Shown here in pieces: positions 63,488 through 64,000 of a stretch of DNA of 64,000 nt. This DNA comes from Ruminococcaceae bacterium P7. Its GTDB lineage: Bacteria > Bacillota > Clostridia > Oscillospirales > Acutalibacteraceae. The notes under the pieces are model-generated. The model did no database searches, was not told where the DNA came from, and saw only the letters and a list, made by a program, of their open reading frames with translations. The stretch spans positions 1 through 64,000 of the forward strand of contig FMUA01000005.1 of NCBI GenBank assembly GCA_900100595.1. The letters run 5' to 3'. How positions within the stretch are numbered: the stretch's first letter is position 1; each line of letters starts with the position of its first letter. The translations under genes and the position numbers were made by a program.

Positions 63488-64000
<513 letters not shown>

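Overview
The window is the replication-origin region of a Gram-positive Clostridia-type chromosome. It probably belongs to the Oscillospirales/Ruminococcaceae: it has a dockerin-bearing secreted protein, a sporulation gene (spoVAE), [2Fe-2S] PyrK-type pyrimidine synthesis, a pyruvate:ferredoxin oxidoreductase and strong AGGAGG ribosome sites. Gene order around dnaA is the classic Firmicute one. Left of the origin nearly everything is on the minus strand and right of it mostly on the plus strand, so most genes run with the replication fork.

Left arm (1-24.6 kb, minus strand): the 5' end of a 16S rRNA with its leader and a strong promoter, a lipoprotein, a G5/3D cell-wall protein, an AraC regulator, pyrD-pyrK, two tandem transglutaminase-like lipoproteins, a giant YfhO-like membrane protein divergent from a GT2 glycosyltransferase, a zinc-ribbon protein, and then serS-spo0J-soj, a Noc-like second ParB, rsmG, mnmG, mnmE, jag, yidC, yidD, rnpA and rpmH. 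Two parS sites (upstream of soj and inside mnmG) fit with the ParAB genes.

Origin and right arm (24.6-39.8 kb, plus strand): dnaA, an oriC-like spacer with DnaA-box-like repeats and a DnaA-trio-like element, dnaN, an S4 protein, recF, a RemB-like protein, two zinc-ribbon membrane proteins, gyrB, a thioesterase and gyrA. Then come two lipoproteins, guaB, a ROK glucokinase and a tRNA-Met/Glu/Leu cluster.

Accessory region (39.8-51.3 kb): an integrative mobilizable element of about 8.6 kb sits in the 3' end of tRNA-Leu(UAA), bounded by a 14-bp direct repeat. It carries a tyrosine integrase, excisionase, relaxase with an overlapping mobB-like gene, MobC, a RepA-like ATPase, a DUF6076-type protein and a compact five-gene cargo operon (acetyltransferase, methyltransferase, HD, HAD and a Cys-rich DUF3795-like protein). 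Directly beyond it lie a large serine recombinase, a small ORF and a gene that looks 5'-truncated.

Right end (51.3-64 kb): a SleB-like hydrolase, an AraC regulator, a dockerin protein, an orphan spoVAE with a forespore-sigma-like promoter, a GldA/F/G-like ABC system with a DUF4340 protein, leuC-leuD, a small DVITTSG-motif peptide gene, a decayed gene fragment, and the start of a pyruvate:ferredoxin oxidoreductase gene.

Two families of dispersed intergenic repeats are concentrated around the origin. One is a roughly 100-bp element with a TCGCGTAAACG/TAGTCCGCGA core. The other is a GTGTGGA/GTTTGGA heptamer array.
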